NCBI GenBank assembly: GCA_002432715.1
Contig: DJGJ01000074.1
Location: 1-45,160 of the forward strand
Source of the DNA: Sphaerochaeta sp. UBA5849
GTDB taxonomy: Bacteria; Spirochaetota; Spirochaetia; Sphaerochaetales; Sphaerochaetaceae
DNA: 45,160 nucleotides
Reading direction: 5' to 3'
Both the position numbers and the translations under genes were made by a program. Within the stretch, counting starts at the first letter, position 1; every line of letters starts with the position of its first letter. Positions 24,161 through 33,188 of this stretch are shown here, in pieces. Under the pieces are notes generated by a model. It ran no database searches. It had not been told where the DNA came from and saw only the letters and a program-made list of their open reading frames with translations.

Positions 24161-25123
24161 TCAGGATGGCCAACGGCCGTAGATTTCTTGATTGCAGGCG
24201 CTGCATCTGCCTTCTTTCAGTGTCTTGTCATACCGGATGGGAGCATGTCGTCTGTCGGACACCACCTGGGCGTGGCACCGGGGACAGAAGGTGGCCTGCT
24301 TTTGCTCGGAGTTGCCGGCATACACATAGTCGATGCCGAAGGACGAGACTGTGTTGATCATCTGCTGCAGATAGGATTCAGAAGTTGCAGGATCGGTTGC
24401 AAGGTAGCGGGGGAAGTAGCGGCTGAGATGCCACACCTGCACCCCCCTCCCGGCCAGTTGGCCTGCCAGTGCGCGGATGTGGGCCTCATCATGCTCGCTT
24501 TCCATGACCATGGTTGTGACCTCGACATGCGCTTTCTTGCCGACAAGGTATTCGATGGCATCCAAAACCGGCTTTGCACTGCCGTTGCATCGCCGTCGAT
24601 AGAAGCTCTCATCACCCTTGAGGTCTATGTTGCAGGCATCGATCAGGGGGAAAATCCGCTCGAGGGCTTCTTCGCTGAAGGTGCCGTTGGTCACCATGAT
24701 GGTCGAAAGACCCTTGCTCTTGGCCAAAGAGGCAACCTCAAGCATATAATCCTGCCAGACAAGCGGTTCGCTGTAGGTAAAGCTGATCGAGGGGCAGTTG
24801 CGCTCTACAGCCAGCGACACAAGCGCAGCTGTGTCGATTGCCTCGCCGGCCTGATGTTGATGATAAGAGCTCTGGCTGATGGTGTAATTCTGACAAAAGT
24901 CGCAGGCTAGATTGCAACCGGGCATCGCCAGCGACAGCGTCTTGCTTCCCGGAAGAAAATGGTAGAGCGGTTTCTTCTCCACCGGATCGACGGCCAAGGC
25001 TGCAAGGTGCCCGTACGCTTTGGTCACGATCCGGCCCTGCTCAAGTGTTCTTACCGAACAGATGCCGCTTTGACCTTCGTCCAGAGTGCAGTGGCGGTAA
25101 CAAAAATCACAACGGCTCTTCAC
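24161..25123 (-). CDS. amrS: AmmeMemoRadiSam system radical SAM enzyme
   Basis: Radical SAM protein of 320 residues. The [4Fe-4S] motif is CNLACDFC (C70, C74, C77). An N-terminal cysteine cluster (CDFCYRHC) and a C-terminal pair of CxxC motifs (CPRC; CSAC) look like zinc or iron sites. GTG 25123 has GGAGG 6 bases upstream and overlaps the amrA stop. It belongs to a conserved three-gene set with AMMECR1 and Memo domains, whose biochemical role is not settled. Confidence 0.9.
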   Translation of the reverse strand: MKSRCDFCYRHCTLDEGQSGICSVRTLEQGRIVTKAYGHLAALAVDPVEKKPLYHFLPGSKTLSLAMPGCNLACDFCQNYTISQSSYHQHQAGEAIDTAALVSLAVERNCPSISFTYSEPLVWQDYMLEVASLAKSKGLSTIMVTNGTFSEEALERIFPLIDACNIDLKGDESFYRRRCNGSAKPVLDAIEYLVGKKAHVEVTTMVMESEHDEAHIRALAGQLAGRGVQVWHLSRYFPRYLATDPATSESYLQQMINTVSSFGIDYVYAGNSEQKQATFCPRCHAQVVSDRRHAPIRYDKTLKEGRCSACNQEIYGRWPS

Positions 25124-25667
25124 CGAACACCTCCGCTTGGAAGACTTCAAAACGGCAGGCTCTATCGAGGTACGCTTGAGGATACAAGCCCGCCTTGAGG
25201 GAGAGGTTTGACAACATGGTCGGCAGATCCCATCCTTGTTCGCTTGCTACCTGGGGTAAAAAGACTGCACGATGATAGCCGTGGGTGAGCAGCACCCCGT
25301 CGATTCCCACCCGTATGGCTGTCCAGTCATCGATGCTCTGCATGCTGCTCAAGAGGGATATCTCAATGACCAGATGGTCCAATTCATCCTTATTCACCGG
25401 ATGAAACCGGGGGTCGCTGAAGGCCGCTTGACGGGCAAGCGAGGGAATCTCCTGAAAAAGGGGGCCTTTGCCCCACAGGTTTCCGATGCAGCCCCGTAAA
25501 TTCCCCTCCTTGGTTTTCAGGGTGACGAAGCAACCCATTTCCAGATTGTACGGCCTCTCGTTGGCGGCCTTCAGTTTCTCGTACAACGGCATCTGACCAT
25601 GTAGGAGTGTGCTTGTAATGGCTTCTCGGGCGAGCGCCAACAATTCCTTTTGCACCACGTGCTGCAT
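25107..25667 (-). CDS. amrA: AmmeMemoRadiSam system protein A (AMMECR1 domain)
   Basis: AMMECR1-domain protein of 186 residues. The invariant LRGCIGNL motif is near residue 60, and GIDGVLL and the GW-containing segment near residues 130-155 fit the family. ATG 25667 overlaps the ribosome site GGAGG within the end of amrB. It lies between amrB and amrS and is probably translated with both. Confidence 0.9.
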   Translation of the reverse strand: MQHVVQKELLALAREAITSTLLHGQMPLYEKLKAANERPYNLEMGCFVTLKTKEGNLRGCIGNLWGKGPLFQEIPSLARQAAFSDPRFHPVNKDELDHLVIEISLLSSMQSIDDWTAIRVGIDGVLLTHGYHRAVFLPQVASEQGWDLPTMLSNLSLKAGLYPQAYLDRACRFEVFQAEVFGEEPL

Positions 25668-25668
25668 A

Positions 25669-26517
25669 TTACCTCCACAGGATGGTTGAATAGGCGACAA
25701 AATTTGCATCAGGCGATGAGCTGATATCCAAGGAGGTGTAGTAATCGGCTACCCACCCCCTGCTTTGCATGCGACTGGCAATGTAGCTGACCACCATGGC
25801 GGGAGCATAGCCGCATACCGTGCTTCGTTTTGAGGAGCAGAAGGCAAAAGCCTCTTCGATGCGCCCTTCGCACAGCAGGTGGGAAAGTGCCAGATCATCT
25901 TCCCTGACTCGCATCGGAGCACCGCTCTGGTACGGGGTATACCCGAAACGCGGGCCGTAATGGGTGAAATCGCTGCTGGCGATGAAGGCGGTCCTTCCTG
26001 CCTTGATCTCCTCTTCCCCTACTTGTGCAACCAGAGCATCACCGATGGACTTCACCGCCTGAGGTTGGGAGAAGTGACTGATCAGGGCAAGGGTCACCTT
26101 TGGCCGAGGGGAAAGGCTCGCAATATAGGGAAGCACCATCTCCAAGGCATGCTCGCTCTGGATTGCTGAGAAGTACTTATCTTGGGCGTTGTCCAGGTTT
26201 TGACTTTCCAACATGCCGAGCGGTGTCTCCAAACCATCCAAAGGTGCACTGACCAGACAGTCAGGACTGAGGTTCGCATAATGGCTTGGGGCGAGGACGA
26301 CCAGCCTCTGGATTTTTGAGAGGTCTGCAGCGAAGAAGGGGGCGATGCCTGTCTTCGAATAAAACAGCCCTGCATGGGGAAGCACGGCAAACCGGCATGG
26401 ACAGTGCTGGTACGTAGTATTCTTGAGCACCGTCTCAATCGATTCGCTGATGAGAAGCTTGAGTGTCTGCTGATCGGCAGGATACCAAGATCCTGCAAAG
26501 AGTGCTTTCCGTATCAT
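25669..26517 (-). CDS. amrB: AmmeMemoRadiSam system protein B (Memo domain)
   Basis: Memo-family protein of 282 residues, structurally related to extradiol dioxygenases. It keeps VLPHAGLFYS, SHYANLS, SSDFTHYGPRFGY and CGYAPA, which contain the conserved histidines and the cysteine of the predicted metal pocket. ATG 26517 is 9 bases from GGAG; a TTG at 26526 abuts the site and is less likely. It is the first gene of the amrB-amrA-amrS cluster. Confidence 0.9.
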   Translation of the reverse strand: MIRKALFAGSWYPADQQTLKLLISESIETVLKNTTYQHCPCRFAVLPHAGLFYSKTGIAPFFAADLSKIQRLVVLAPSHYANLSPDCLVSAPLDGLETPLGMLESQNLDNAQDKYFSAIQSEHALEMVLPYIASLSPRPKVTLALISHFSQPQAVKSIGDALVAQVGEEEIKAGRTAFIASSDFTHYGPRFGYTPYQSGAPMRVREDDLALSHLLCEGRIEEAFAFCSSKRSTVCGYAPAMVVSYIASRMQSRGWVADYYTSLDISSSPDANFVAYSTILWR

Positions 26518-26582
26518 CGTGTCCAACTCCTTTGGTACCTGCTTCCATCATAGTCCACCCATGGGAGAATGCAAGGCCGCAA

Positions 26583-26633
26583 GCAAGAAAAGAGGCAACT
26601 TGCCTGATTGCGTGACCTATCAGACAAGTTGCC
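26583..26633 (-). terminator. Terminator after the GH3 gene
   Basis: On the minus strand a stem of 15 bp (outer GGCAACTTG/CAAGTTGCC, inner TCTGAT/ATCAGG with one G-T pair) has a 10-base loop and is followed by TCTTTTCTTGC. It separates the carbohydrate operon from amrB. Its outer arm is shared with the terminator at 36003-36053. Confidence 0.75.
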
Positions 26634-26665
26634 AAACGTGGAGGTAAAAACAACAAAAAGGAGAA

Positions 26666-29023
26666 TCAAGACACCGAAACGATGGAAACAGAGGAGAGAC
26701 AGCGCCACGATTTGGGAAGTATTTTATTCTCACCAAGGATTGATAGTTCACTGGCAAAGACGATATCATCGCTGCTTTTTCCGACAAGCAGGTCGAAGCT
26801 TCCGGTCTCAAGCACCCGCTCCATGCGTTCCCCGATGAACGAGAAGAGGTCTGCAGGAAGGGTGAACAGCACCTTTTTCTTCTCTCCCGGCTGCAGGCTC
26901 ACACGGGCGAACGCCTTCAGTTCCTTCACCGGCCGGACTATCGAGGCTACCTTGTCGTGCATGTAGAGCTCAATTACCTCATCACCGCCGACAGGGCCGG
27001 TGTTCTCCACGTGCAGGCTTACCTTGAATTCACCGCTCGTGGAAATCTGGCTTTGCTCAACCTGGAAGTCAGACCATGCAAAGCGGCTGTAGGAGAGCCC
27101 ATGACCGAAGGGGAACAGGCAGCCGAACTGCTTCTGGGTCGGCAGTCCGCCTGCTTTCTTGTGATGGTTGTAAGCATACGGCATGGCCCCTACCGATTTG
27201 GGGAAGGAAAGTGGAGTACGGCCGCCGGGGTTGTTCAATCCGGCAAGGGTCCGGGCGATCGCCTCACCCCCGCCTTCTCCAGGAAGCCAGGCGGCTAGAA
27301 TCGCACTGGCATCACGTACCGCCTTATGCATGGTGTAGGGTCGGCCGCTGACAAGAACAACGACAACCGGCTTGCCGGTTTCCAGAACTTGGTTCATCAA
27401 CTGCTCCTGCACCCCGGGCAAAGTGAAGCTTGATGCATCGGAGCCTTCACCAACGGTCCCCTGCCCGAACAGGCCCGCCAGGTCACCGACAACCAGGACG
27501 GTTGCATCGGCCTTGCTGCTGGCCTCGCAAGCCAGCTTGATCCTGCTCAGATCGCTGCTCAGCTCATGAGCATTCCCACCTTCCTCTTTTTGCACGTCCC
27601 CGGGGAAGAAGATTGCGCGTTCGACATTGCTTTCATAGAGCATGCAGCCGGGCTCAAACAACACGTTGTCCGGTCCCATCACCTCTTCCAAGGCTGAGCG
27701 TATGGTCTTTGCCAACACCGGAACGGTCTCCTTCGGACCATGGGAGCCTTGCAAGTGCACCGGCGCGGCATACCCTCCGAACATCGCATAGGGGTGGTCG
27801 GCCAGAGCGCCGATGAGGGCGATTTTCATCCCCCTCTTCAACGGCAGGGTGCCATCGTTTTTCAGCAGCACCAGCGATTTTTCCGCCACCTCCCTGGCAA
27901 GTATATGATTCTTTTCAGAACCAATTTCGATTGAGTCCTCCTGGATGTAGGGTTTTTCGAACAGGCCTTGACGAAATTTCTCTTCCAGGACCTTGAGCAC
28001 CGACCGGTTTAGAGCCGCATCGGTCACCAACCCGCGATAGAGGGCTTCAATGAGTCCTTCCTTGAAAACGGTGAAGCCCGGCAGTTCGATATCCATGCCG
28101 GCATTAAAAGCCAAGGCAGCGGCCTCGGCCATGTCATTGGCGACATGGTGGTCGTTGACCAACTGTACAATTGCCTCATAGTCGGCGACTATCAGGCCGT
28201 CGAAACCCCACTGCTTTATGAGCAGGTCCGTTATCAGGCTGTGATTGCTGGTACAGGGAATGCCGTCGATATCATGATAGGCAGGCATTACAGACCCCGG
28301 CCGGGCGTTGCGGACAACCATTTCGAACGGAAGGGCGAAGGTGTTGCAAAGTTCCCGCATCCCGCAATGCACCGGAGCATGGTTGCGCGCCCCCTCGCTG
28401 AACGAGTGGCCGACGAAGTGCTTCAGTGTTGCCAAAGGCGTGCGATTCGGTCCCTGCAGGCCGTTCACGTACTTGATGCCCATGACGCCGCATAGATAGG
28501 GATCCTCGCCGAACGTCTCCTCCAGGCGTCCCCAGCGTGCATCGCGGGCGACATCCAGTACAGGAGCAAGCCCTTGATGGATTCCCAGGCTCCTCAGCTC
28601 ATCGCCGATGGTAGAGGCGGCACGCCCGATCAAATCAGGGTCCCAGGTTGCACCATAGTTCAGTGCCGAGGGGAAGACGGTGGCCCCCTTGACCATCGCC
28701 CCGGTCAGACACTCCTCATGCAGCATGGCTGGAATTTTCAAGCGGGTCTGCGTCACCAAGTAGTGTTGGAGTGTATTGATGGCTTTTGCCTGTTTGCGCG
28801 GATCGTTGGCCATGGTACCGAACGGTCTGGTGAGCTGGCCGACGCCCTTGCCCAACACCTCTTGACATACATCACCGGCCCGTTGATCCTTCTGTCCATA
28901 CTCTCGAACGGAGAAACTTCCGTCCTCGCGTATTTCCAGCCAGGCGGATACAAGTTGGGCCACCTTCTCTTCGATGGTCATGCTGTGCAAGAGCTGCTGC
29001 GCCCGTTCCCTATTCTGCTGCAT
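26666..29023 (-). CDS. Glycoside hydrolase family 3 (beta-glucosidase/xylosidase type)
   Basis: Protein of 785 residues with the GH3 two-domain fold. The TIM-barrel part contains GLAPVLDVARDARWGRLEETFGEDP, KHFVG and the nucleophile in GLIVADYEA (D281, with ADY instead of the usual SDY). The second alpha/beta domain contains LLKNDGTLPL and GEGSDASSF. A C-terminal fibronectin III-like domain follows. No signal peptide is visible, so it probably acts in the cytoplasm on oligosaccharides imported by the adjacent ABC transporter. AAGGAG lies 9 bases before ATG 29023. The final 15 or so residues are serine/valine-rich and look non-essential. Confidence 0.92.
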   Translation of the reverse strand: MQQNRERAQQLLHSMTIEEKVAQLVSAWLEIREDGSFSVREYGQKDQRAGDVCQEVLGKGVGQLTRPFGTMANDPRKQAKAINTLQHYLVTQTRLKIPAMLHEECLTGAMVKGATVFPSALNYGATWDPDLIGRAASTIGDELRSLGIHQGLAPVLDVARDARWGRLEETFGEDPYLCGVMGIKYVNGLQGPNRTPLATLKHFVGHSFSEGARNHAPVHCGMRELCNTFALPFEMVVRNARPGSVMPAYHDIDGIPCTSNHSLITDLLIKQWGFDGLIVADYEAIVQLVNDHHVANDMAEAAALAFNAGMDIELPGFTVFKEGLIEALYRGLVTDAALNRSVLKVLEEKFRQGLFEKPYIQEDSIEIGSEKNHILAREVAEKSLVLLKNDGTLPLKRGMKIALIGALADHPYAMFGGYAAPVHLQGSHGPKETVPVLAKTIRSALEEVMGPDNVLFEPGCMLYESNVERAIFFPGDVQKEEGGNAHELSSDLSRIKLACEASSKADATVLVVGDLAGLFGQGTVGEGSDASSFTLPGVQEQLMNQVLETGKPVVVVLVSGRPYTMHKAVRDASAILAAWLPGEGGGEAIARTLAGLNNPGGRTPLSFPKSVGAMPYAYNHHKKAGGLPTQKQFGCLFPFGHGLSYSRFAWSDFQVEQSQISTSGEFKVSLHVENTGPVGGDEVIELYMHDKVASIVRPVKELKAFARVSLQPGEKKKVLFTLPADLFSFIGERMERVLETGSFDLLVGKSSDDIVFASELSILGENKILPKSWRCLSSVSIVSVS

Positions 29024-29056
29024 ACATCCGAACTCCTTGTAACAATATAGAGGTTC

Positions 29057-29902
29057 CTACTCCTTCAGCGCCCCGAGTGCAACGCCGGCAATAATGTACT
29101 TGCTGAGCAGGAAGTAGACGACAAACAGCGGCAATACCGTAAGAGCCAAGCCCAAGTAGACCGAACCGTATTCAGTTTTGTAGATATCACCACGCAGCAG
29201 GCTTACCATGATCGGCATGGTATACTTTTCCCTTCTGGTCAAAATGATCATCGGAATGAACAGGTTATTCCAGTTTGTCACAAACGTAAAGATTGCTTGT
29301 GTGGCCATTGCAGGCTTCATGATCGGCAAAATTATGCGGTTGAAGGTATAAAACTCGCCCGCCCCGTCTATTCTGGCTGAATTCACGATATCCAACGACA
29401 GCGTTGCCATGAGATACTGACGCATGAAAAAGACCATCGCAGGGGCAGCAATGGAGGGAAGAATCAGGGGCCAAAGGCTGTTGACCCACCCGATTTTATA
29501 CATCATCTGGTAGAAACCAATGCCGGTAACCTGGGCCGGGATCATCATGATCGCCAGGATGAAGGAGAAGAACGGCTGGCGAAGTTTCCAGGTATACGCC
29601 ACCAATGCGTAGGCGGTAAGCGAGGAGAAGTAGACTGCACAAAGCGTTGCTCCGCTGCTTACCAGCATCGAGTTCATGAAGCCGACTGCCGCATTGAAGC
29701 TCTTGCCATTGAGAATTTTCCAGTTGCTGAACAGGAAAGTGGAAGGAAACAAAGCAACAGAGTTCTGTTGGATTTGGTACGTACTCCTGGTTGCATTCAC
29801 AAACATGAGCCAGAACGGGAAGATGCTTAAAATCGAGAGAAAAATACACACGACATAAATGATTGTCTTGGTTATGTTGGTTGAGGTTTTCAAGCTTTTC
29901 AT
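29057..29902 (-). CDS. Carbohydrate ABC transporter permease (MalG type)
   Basis: Inner-membrane permease of 281 residues with six predicted hydrophobic segments and a cytoplasmic loop NSARIDGAGEFYTFNRIILP. This is the EAA-type ATPase contact with Asn-Ser-Ala in place of Glu-Ala-Ala. It ends in LGALKE, as many CUT1 permeases do. ATG 29902 overlaps the stop of the first permease as ATGA. No ATPase gene is present, so a shared MsmK/MalK-like ATPase must be encoded elsewhere. Confidence 0.9.
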   Translation of the reverse strand: MKSLKTSTNITKTIIYVVCIFLSILSIFPFWLMFVNATRSTYQIQQNSVALFPSTFLFSNWKILNGKSFNAAVGFMNSMLVSSGATLCAVYFSSLTAYALVAYTWKLRQPFFSFILAIMMIPAQVTGIGFYQMMYKIGWVNSLWPLILPSIAAPAMVFFMRQYLMATLSLDIVNSARIDGAGEFYTFNRIILPIMKPAMATQAIFTFVTNWNNLFIPMIILTRREKYTMPIMVSLLRGDIYKTEYGSVYLGLALTVLPLFVVYFLLSKYIIAGVALGALKE

Positions 29903-30861
29903 ACCGATGCCTCCCGCTTCAATACACGCACGCGTGCCCGTTCCTGTTTTCTGAGTTTCTGTTCGCCCCTGTCGCGCATGAGATAGAACATCGCAATGGA
30001 GAGGACGACGATGATCAAGAACATCAGCATGCTTGCCGCAGCAGCACGATTGTAGAGATAGCTGCCGCTGAAGGCCTGATTGTGGATGAAGACGCTTGCA
30101 GTAAGGGTGGCATTATCCGGTCCTCCCCATAGATAGAGCTTGGGGATATCGTACATCTGAAGACCGCCGACCATACTGGTGATCAGGACATAGAGCAGAA
30201 TGGTTTTCAATCGCGGAAGAGTGATTTTGAAGAAAATCTGGGTCGGGGTGGCGCCATCCACCTCGGCAGCCTCAAACAGGGTTGGACTGATGCCCAGCAC
30301 GCCTGCAATGAGCACGATCATGGAGTTGCCATACCACATCCAGAACTGGATGAAGGCGACAACGCCTTTTGAAGTCCATTCCTGCATATGGAAATTGGCA
30401 GGAGCATCGAGGATTCCCAAGGTCATGAGCAAGTCGTTCACCGGTCCTTTGGGATAGCCGAAGAGGGAGTTGAACAAGATGGCTATGGTAGCCGCAGTAA
30501 TGATGTTGGGCATGTAAATCAACACTTTGAAGATGCCTTGGCCCTTGACCTTGAAGCGGCGGTTGGTGAACCAGGCAGTGAGCAGCAGAGCCAGCAGGAT
30601 TTGGGGAATGAAGTTCATGATCCAAATCACCGCAGTATTCACCACGGATTTCTTGAACGTATCATTGGCAAGGATCAATTTGAAGTTCTCAAAGGGATCG
30701 TCAAGAAAGGTGAATGTAGTGCGTCCCAGGCCCCTGAGGTCGGTGAATCCGATGATTACGGTGTAAATGGTCGGGTAAAGCGAGAAAATGAGATAGGCAA
30801 GCACAAATGGGATGGAAAAGTAGTACCCGTACTTTGCATAGTTGATGCCTTTCTTGCGCAT
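29899..30861 (-). CDS. Carbohydrate ABC transporter permease (MalF type)
   Basis: Inner-membrane permease of 320 residues. The EAA loop is FEAAEVDGATPTQIFFKITLP. The N terminus (GYYFSIPFVLAYLIFSLYPTIYTV) is the first membrane segment typical of CUT1 permeases. ATG 30861 has GGAGG 9 bases upstream; a longer frame from 30894 adds residues without a ribosome site. It is separated from the binding-protein gene by 133 bases containing a strong hairpin. Confidence 0.9.
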   Translation of the reverse strand: MRKKGINYAKYGYYFSIPFVLAYLIFSLYPTIYTVIIGFTDLRGLGRTTFTFLDDPFENFKLILANDTFKKSVVNTAVIWIMNFIPQILLALLLTAWFTNRRFKVKGQGIFKVLIYMPNIITAATIAILFNSLFGYPKGPVNDLLMTLGILDAPANFHMQEWTSKGVVAFIQFWMWYGNSMIVLIAGVLGISPTLFEAAEVDGATPTQIFFKITLPRLKTILLYVLITSMVGGLQMYDIPKLYLWGGPDNATLTASVFIHNQAFSGSYLYNRAAAASMLMFLIIVVLSIAMFYLMRDRGEQKLRKQERARVRVLKREASV

Positions 30862-30950
30862 GGCGTTGTTCCTCCAGTAAGTGTCAGGGTGCATCGAAGC
30901 CTGCAGGAAAAGAGAATTTCCATCCTAGCGATGCTGTTTTGCAGAAGAAT

Positions 30951-30980
30951 CCAGGTGCAGGCCGGACAGCCCGCACCTGG
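30951..30980 (-). promoter_or_regulatory. Intra-operon hairpin between binding protein and permeases
   Basis: On the minus strand a 12-bp stem (CCAGGTGC with GCACCTGG, then GGGC with GCCT, one G-T pair) closes a 6-base loop. It is followed by ATTCTTCTGC, a weak T tract. Such hairpins commonly protect the binding-protein mRNA and reduce permease transcription. Confidence 0.6.
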
Positions 30981-30994
30981 AAGTCAACACTCCC

Positions 30995-32347
30995 TTAATA
31001 GGCGCTGATCGCGAGGTTGTCAGCAACCTGCTTCTTGAAATCGGCCAGGGCAGCTGCACGACTCTTGTTGCCTGCGCTGTAGGAACGAACCTGGTCACGC
31101 CAGTACATGTTGATGGTCTCATCATACTGAGTCTTGTTCTTTCCGGTAGCAAAAGCGCCTGCGGGTACGAATACGTCAAACATATTCTGTCCACCCAGGA
31201 ATGCCAAGGTGCCGTCGCTCTTCTTCATGACCGTGCCGGAGGCGACAGTGTCCTTGGTTCCGCCGGGACCATTGAGGGTTCCGTTGGCCCAGTAATACTG
31301 CAGACCGGTGTCGGAGCTGTCGAGCGTGATCCACTCGATGATTTTGCCCACTGCATCCTTGACGGGGCTGTTGTTGTTTGCAATAACCCATGTGCCGCCC
31401 CAGAAGAAGCCTACCGGAGGTTCGCACACGGCCCAGTCGCCATAGGTGCCTTCACCGGGCTTGGTTCCGCCGCTGTTGCCGGCCATGACGTAGTTGATGA
31501 GCCATGCAGGACCGAAGAAACCGAACACCTTCTTGGCACCGGCGTCTTTCATGTCGGCAAACCAAGCATCGGTCCAGTCACGGGTATCGTTGTGATAGCC
31601 CTTGTCGACCATGGTCTTTGCAATGTCAAGGAAATCCTCGCGTGTCTTGTCGACATAGAGCTTGCCGTCGACAATCCATCCCTTCGGGGAGGAGCCTTCG
31701 ATGGCGTGCCAGATGTCTCCATCACCGCTGATGATGGCGTAATTTTTCTTTCTCAGGTCTTCAGCAGCTTGGAAGAACTTCTCCCAACCCGGACCGACCT
31801 TGGTCTTGATTACTGCTGGATCGTCGGTTCCCCATACGTCTTTTGCAATGGAGCGGCGATAAATGAATGCACCACCGGTAGCCTGATAGCCCAGACCAAC
31901 GAGCTCGCCCTTGCTGTTGCTTCCGATTTCTACGGTATAGGGAGCGATATCGGCTTCCTTGAGCTTCTTGTCTACATCGATGCCCAAAGACTTGTAGGGA
32001 GCTGCAAAATGAGCTGCATCACCCTGGGTGTACTTCAAGACGAATGCCGACTCTGCACAGTAGATGTCGGGAGCGTCTTTCCCACCGGATGCCAATGCCT
32101 GGTCGAGTGCCGGCTGGTAGGCACCGTCGGTGGTGGCGATGATGGTGGTGTTGATTTCATAATCGAAATCAGGATTGAGCTCTTTGTACTTTTCGAGCAT
32201 CTTGGGCACTTCATCGGTGAAGCTCCAAAGATTGATGACCTTTCTCTCAGGAGCCTTGGCGGCTTCAGACTGGCCGGCTGCGAACAGCGAGAGACTCATG
32301 CAGACGATCAGCAGCATACTGACGATAATGCGCATGTTCCGTTTCAT
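30995..32347 (-). CDS. Carbohydrate ABC transporter solute-binding protein
   Basis: Extracellular solute-binding protein, family 1, of 450 residues. The N terminus MKRNMRIIVSMLLIVCMSLS followed by LFAAGQSEA is a signal peptide. The single cysteine lies inside the hydrophobic core and there is no lipobox cysteine at the cleavage site, so it is probably cleaved by signal peptidase I. The mature part has many tryptophans and aspartates typical of sugar binding. GGAGG precedes ATG 32347. It heads the binding-protein, permease, permease, GH3 operon; a beta-linked oligosaccharide is the likely ligand by association. Confidence 0.92.
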   Translation of the reverse strand: MKRNMRIIVSMLLIVCMSLSLFAAGQSEAAKAPERKVINLWSFTDEVPKMLEKYKELNPDFDYEINTTIIATTDGAYQPALDQALASGGKDAPDIYCAESAFVLKYTQGDAAHFAAPYKSLGIDVDKKLKEADIAPYTVEIGSNSKGELVGLGYQATGGAFIYRRSIAKDVWGTDDPAVIKTKVGPGWEKFFQAAEDLRKKNYAIISGDGDIWHAIEGSSPKGWIVDGKLYVDKTREDFLDIAKTMVDKGYHNDTRDWTDAWFADMKDAGAKKVFGFFGPAWLINYVMAGNSGGTKPGEGTYGDWAVCEPPVGFFWGGTWVIANNNSPVKDAVGKIIEWITLDSSDTGLQYYWANGTLNGPGGTKDTVASGTVMKKSDGTLAFLGGQNMFDVFVPAGAFATGKNKTQYDETINMYWRDQVRSYSAGNKSRAAALADFKKQVADNLAISAY

Positions 32348-32367
32348 ACAGATTCCTCCTTACATTG

Positions 32368-32386
32368 CATATGTCCAAGACATATG
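32368..32386. promoter_or_regulatory. Palindrome in the binding-protein gene leader
   Basis: Perfect arms CATATGTC and GACATATG with a 3-base centre, ending 21 bases before ATG 32347. Candidate site for the adjacent response regulator or an mRNA hairpin. Confidence 0.4.
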
Positions 32387-32416
32387 GACGATTTCCATGC
32401 AGGCCGCCCTGCTTTC

Positions 32417-32431
32417 GTACAACGCTTGTAC
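32417..32431. promoter_or_regulatory. Palindrome upstream of the binding-protein gene
   Basis: Perfect arms GTACAA and TTGTAC with a 3-base centre, in the 184-base gap between the response regulator and the binding protein. No convincing sigma-70 promoter was found in this gap, which fits an activator-dependent start. Confidence 0.35.
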
Positions 32432-32508
32432 TGAACAGAGGCTCCTACAACCATCATGCTAAAAGAGGCGGTGCGAGAATGACACTGGGTGTTTGTCTTG
32501 ACTTTGAC

Positions 32509-32524
32509 TAGGACATTTGTCCTA
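32509..32524. promoter_or_regulatory. Palindrome just after the response regulator gene
   Basis: Perfect arms TAGGACA and TGTCCTA around TT, 8 bases past the response regulator stop. It shares TGTCC with the site at 32368-32386, and may be an upstream regulator site for the transporter operon. Confidence 0.4.
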
Positions 32525-32531
32525 TGTTTCT

Positions 32532-33188
32532 TCACCGTTCATTGCTTGTGACCCACTGAATTGCAAACCTGCGCAGCGAGCCTGCATCGTCGATCGACAA
32601 CTTTCGGCGGATGTTGTCCCGGTAGACATTGATCGTCTTGACCGAGAGGTTTAGGTTGTGTGCAATCTCCGATACCCCGAAGCCCTGCCCAAGCAGCTGC
32701 AGCACCTCCATCTCCCGGATGCTCAACAACTTTACCAGATCGATTTCTTTCTTTGAGTCCTGAAGAAGCATGGTATCGAGCATGCGTTCCCGCATGTCCT
32801 TGGACAGGTAGATTTTTCCTTTGAGCACCATCTCGATGGCATCGAGCAGCGAGGACGCTGCCTCCTGCTTCATCACATACCCCTTCGCCCCCGCCTTCAG
32901 GGCGCTGGAGGCATAGATGATCTCGTCATACATCGATACGACGATGCAGGAAATCTCAGGGCGGGTCGCTTTCAAGGTCTTGACCAACTCAAGGCCGTTC
33001 TCCTGCTGCAGGGAGATATCCACCAATGCCACATCCACCTCGATGGACTCAAGCAACGAAAGAGCCTGAGAGATTGTGGTGGCCTCGGCGGTCACGGTAT
33101 AGCGGCGTACATTTTCTATGACACTGGCAAGACCCTGCCTGAACAAGGGGTGGTCGTCGACCAAGAGGAATCGTACAGGATGGTTCAT
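32532..33188 (-). CDS. NarL/LuxR-family response regulator
   Basis: Protein of 218 residues. The receiver domain has D11, D12, phospho-acceptor D57 (ALVDISL), a serine switch (VVSMYDE) and a lysine in GAKGYVMK. The C-terminal LuxR-type helix-turn-helix spans about residues 153-215 (LSIREMEVLQLLGQGFGVSEIA, LNLSVKTINVYRDNIRRKL). It overlaps the kinase stop as ATGA with AAGGAG at 8 bases. As the partner of the sugar-sensing kinase it probably regulates the transporter operon that follows. Confidence 0.93.
   Translation of the reverse strand: MNHPVRFLLVDDHPLFRQGLASVIENVRRYTVTAEATTISQALSLLESIEVDVALVDISLQQENGLELVKTLKATRPEISCIVVSMYDEIIYASSALKAGAKGYVMKQEAASSLLDAIEMVLKGKIYLSKDMRERMLDTMLLQDSKKEIDLVKLLSIREMEVLQLLGQGFGVSEIAHNLNLSVKTINVYRDNIRRKLSIDDAGSLRRFAIQWVTSNER

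Noticed and set aside
23076..24182. 368-codon open frame opposite the ABC-F gene
   Set aside because: Antisense to a gene with paired Walker motifs; composition is not protein-like and no ribosome site is present.
31592..32434. 280-codon plus-strand frame opposite the solute-binding protein
   Set aside because: Antisense to a well-supported gene with signal peptide and operon context.
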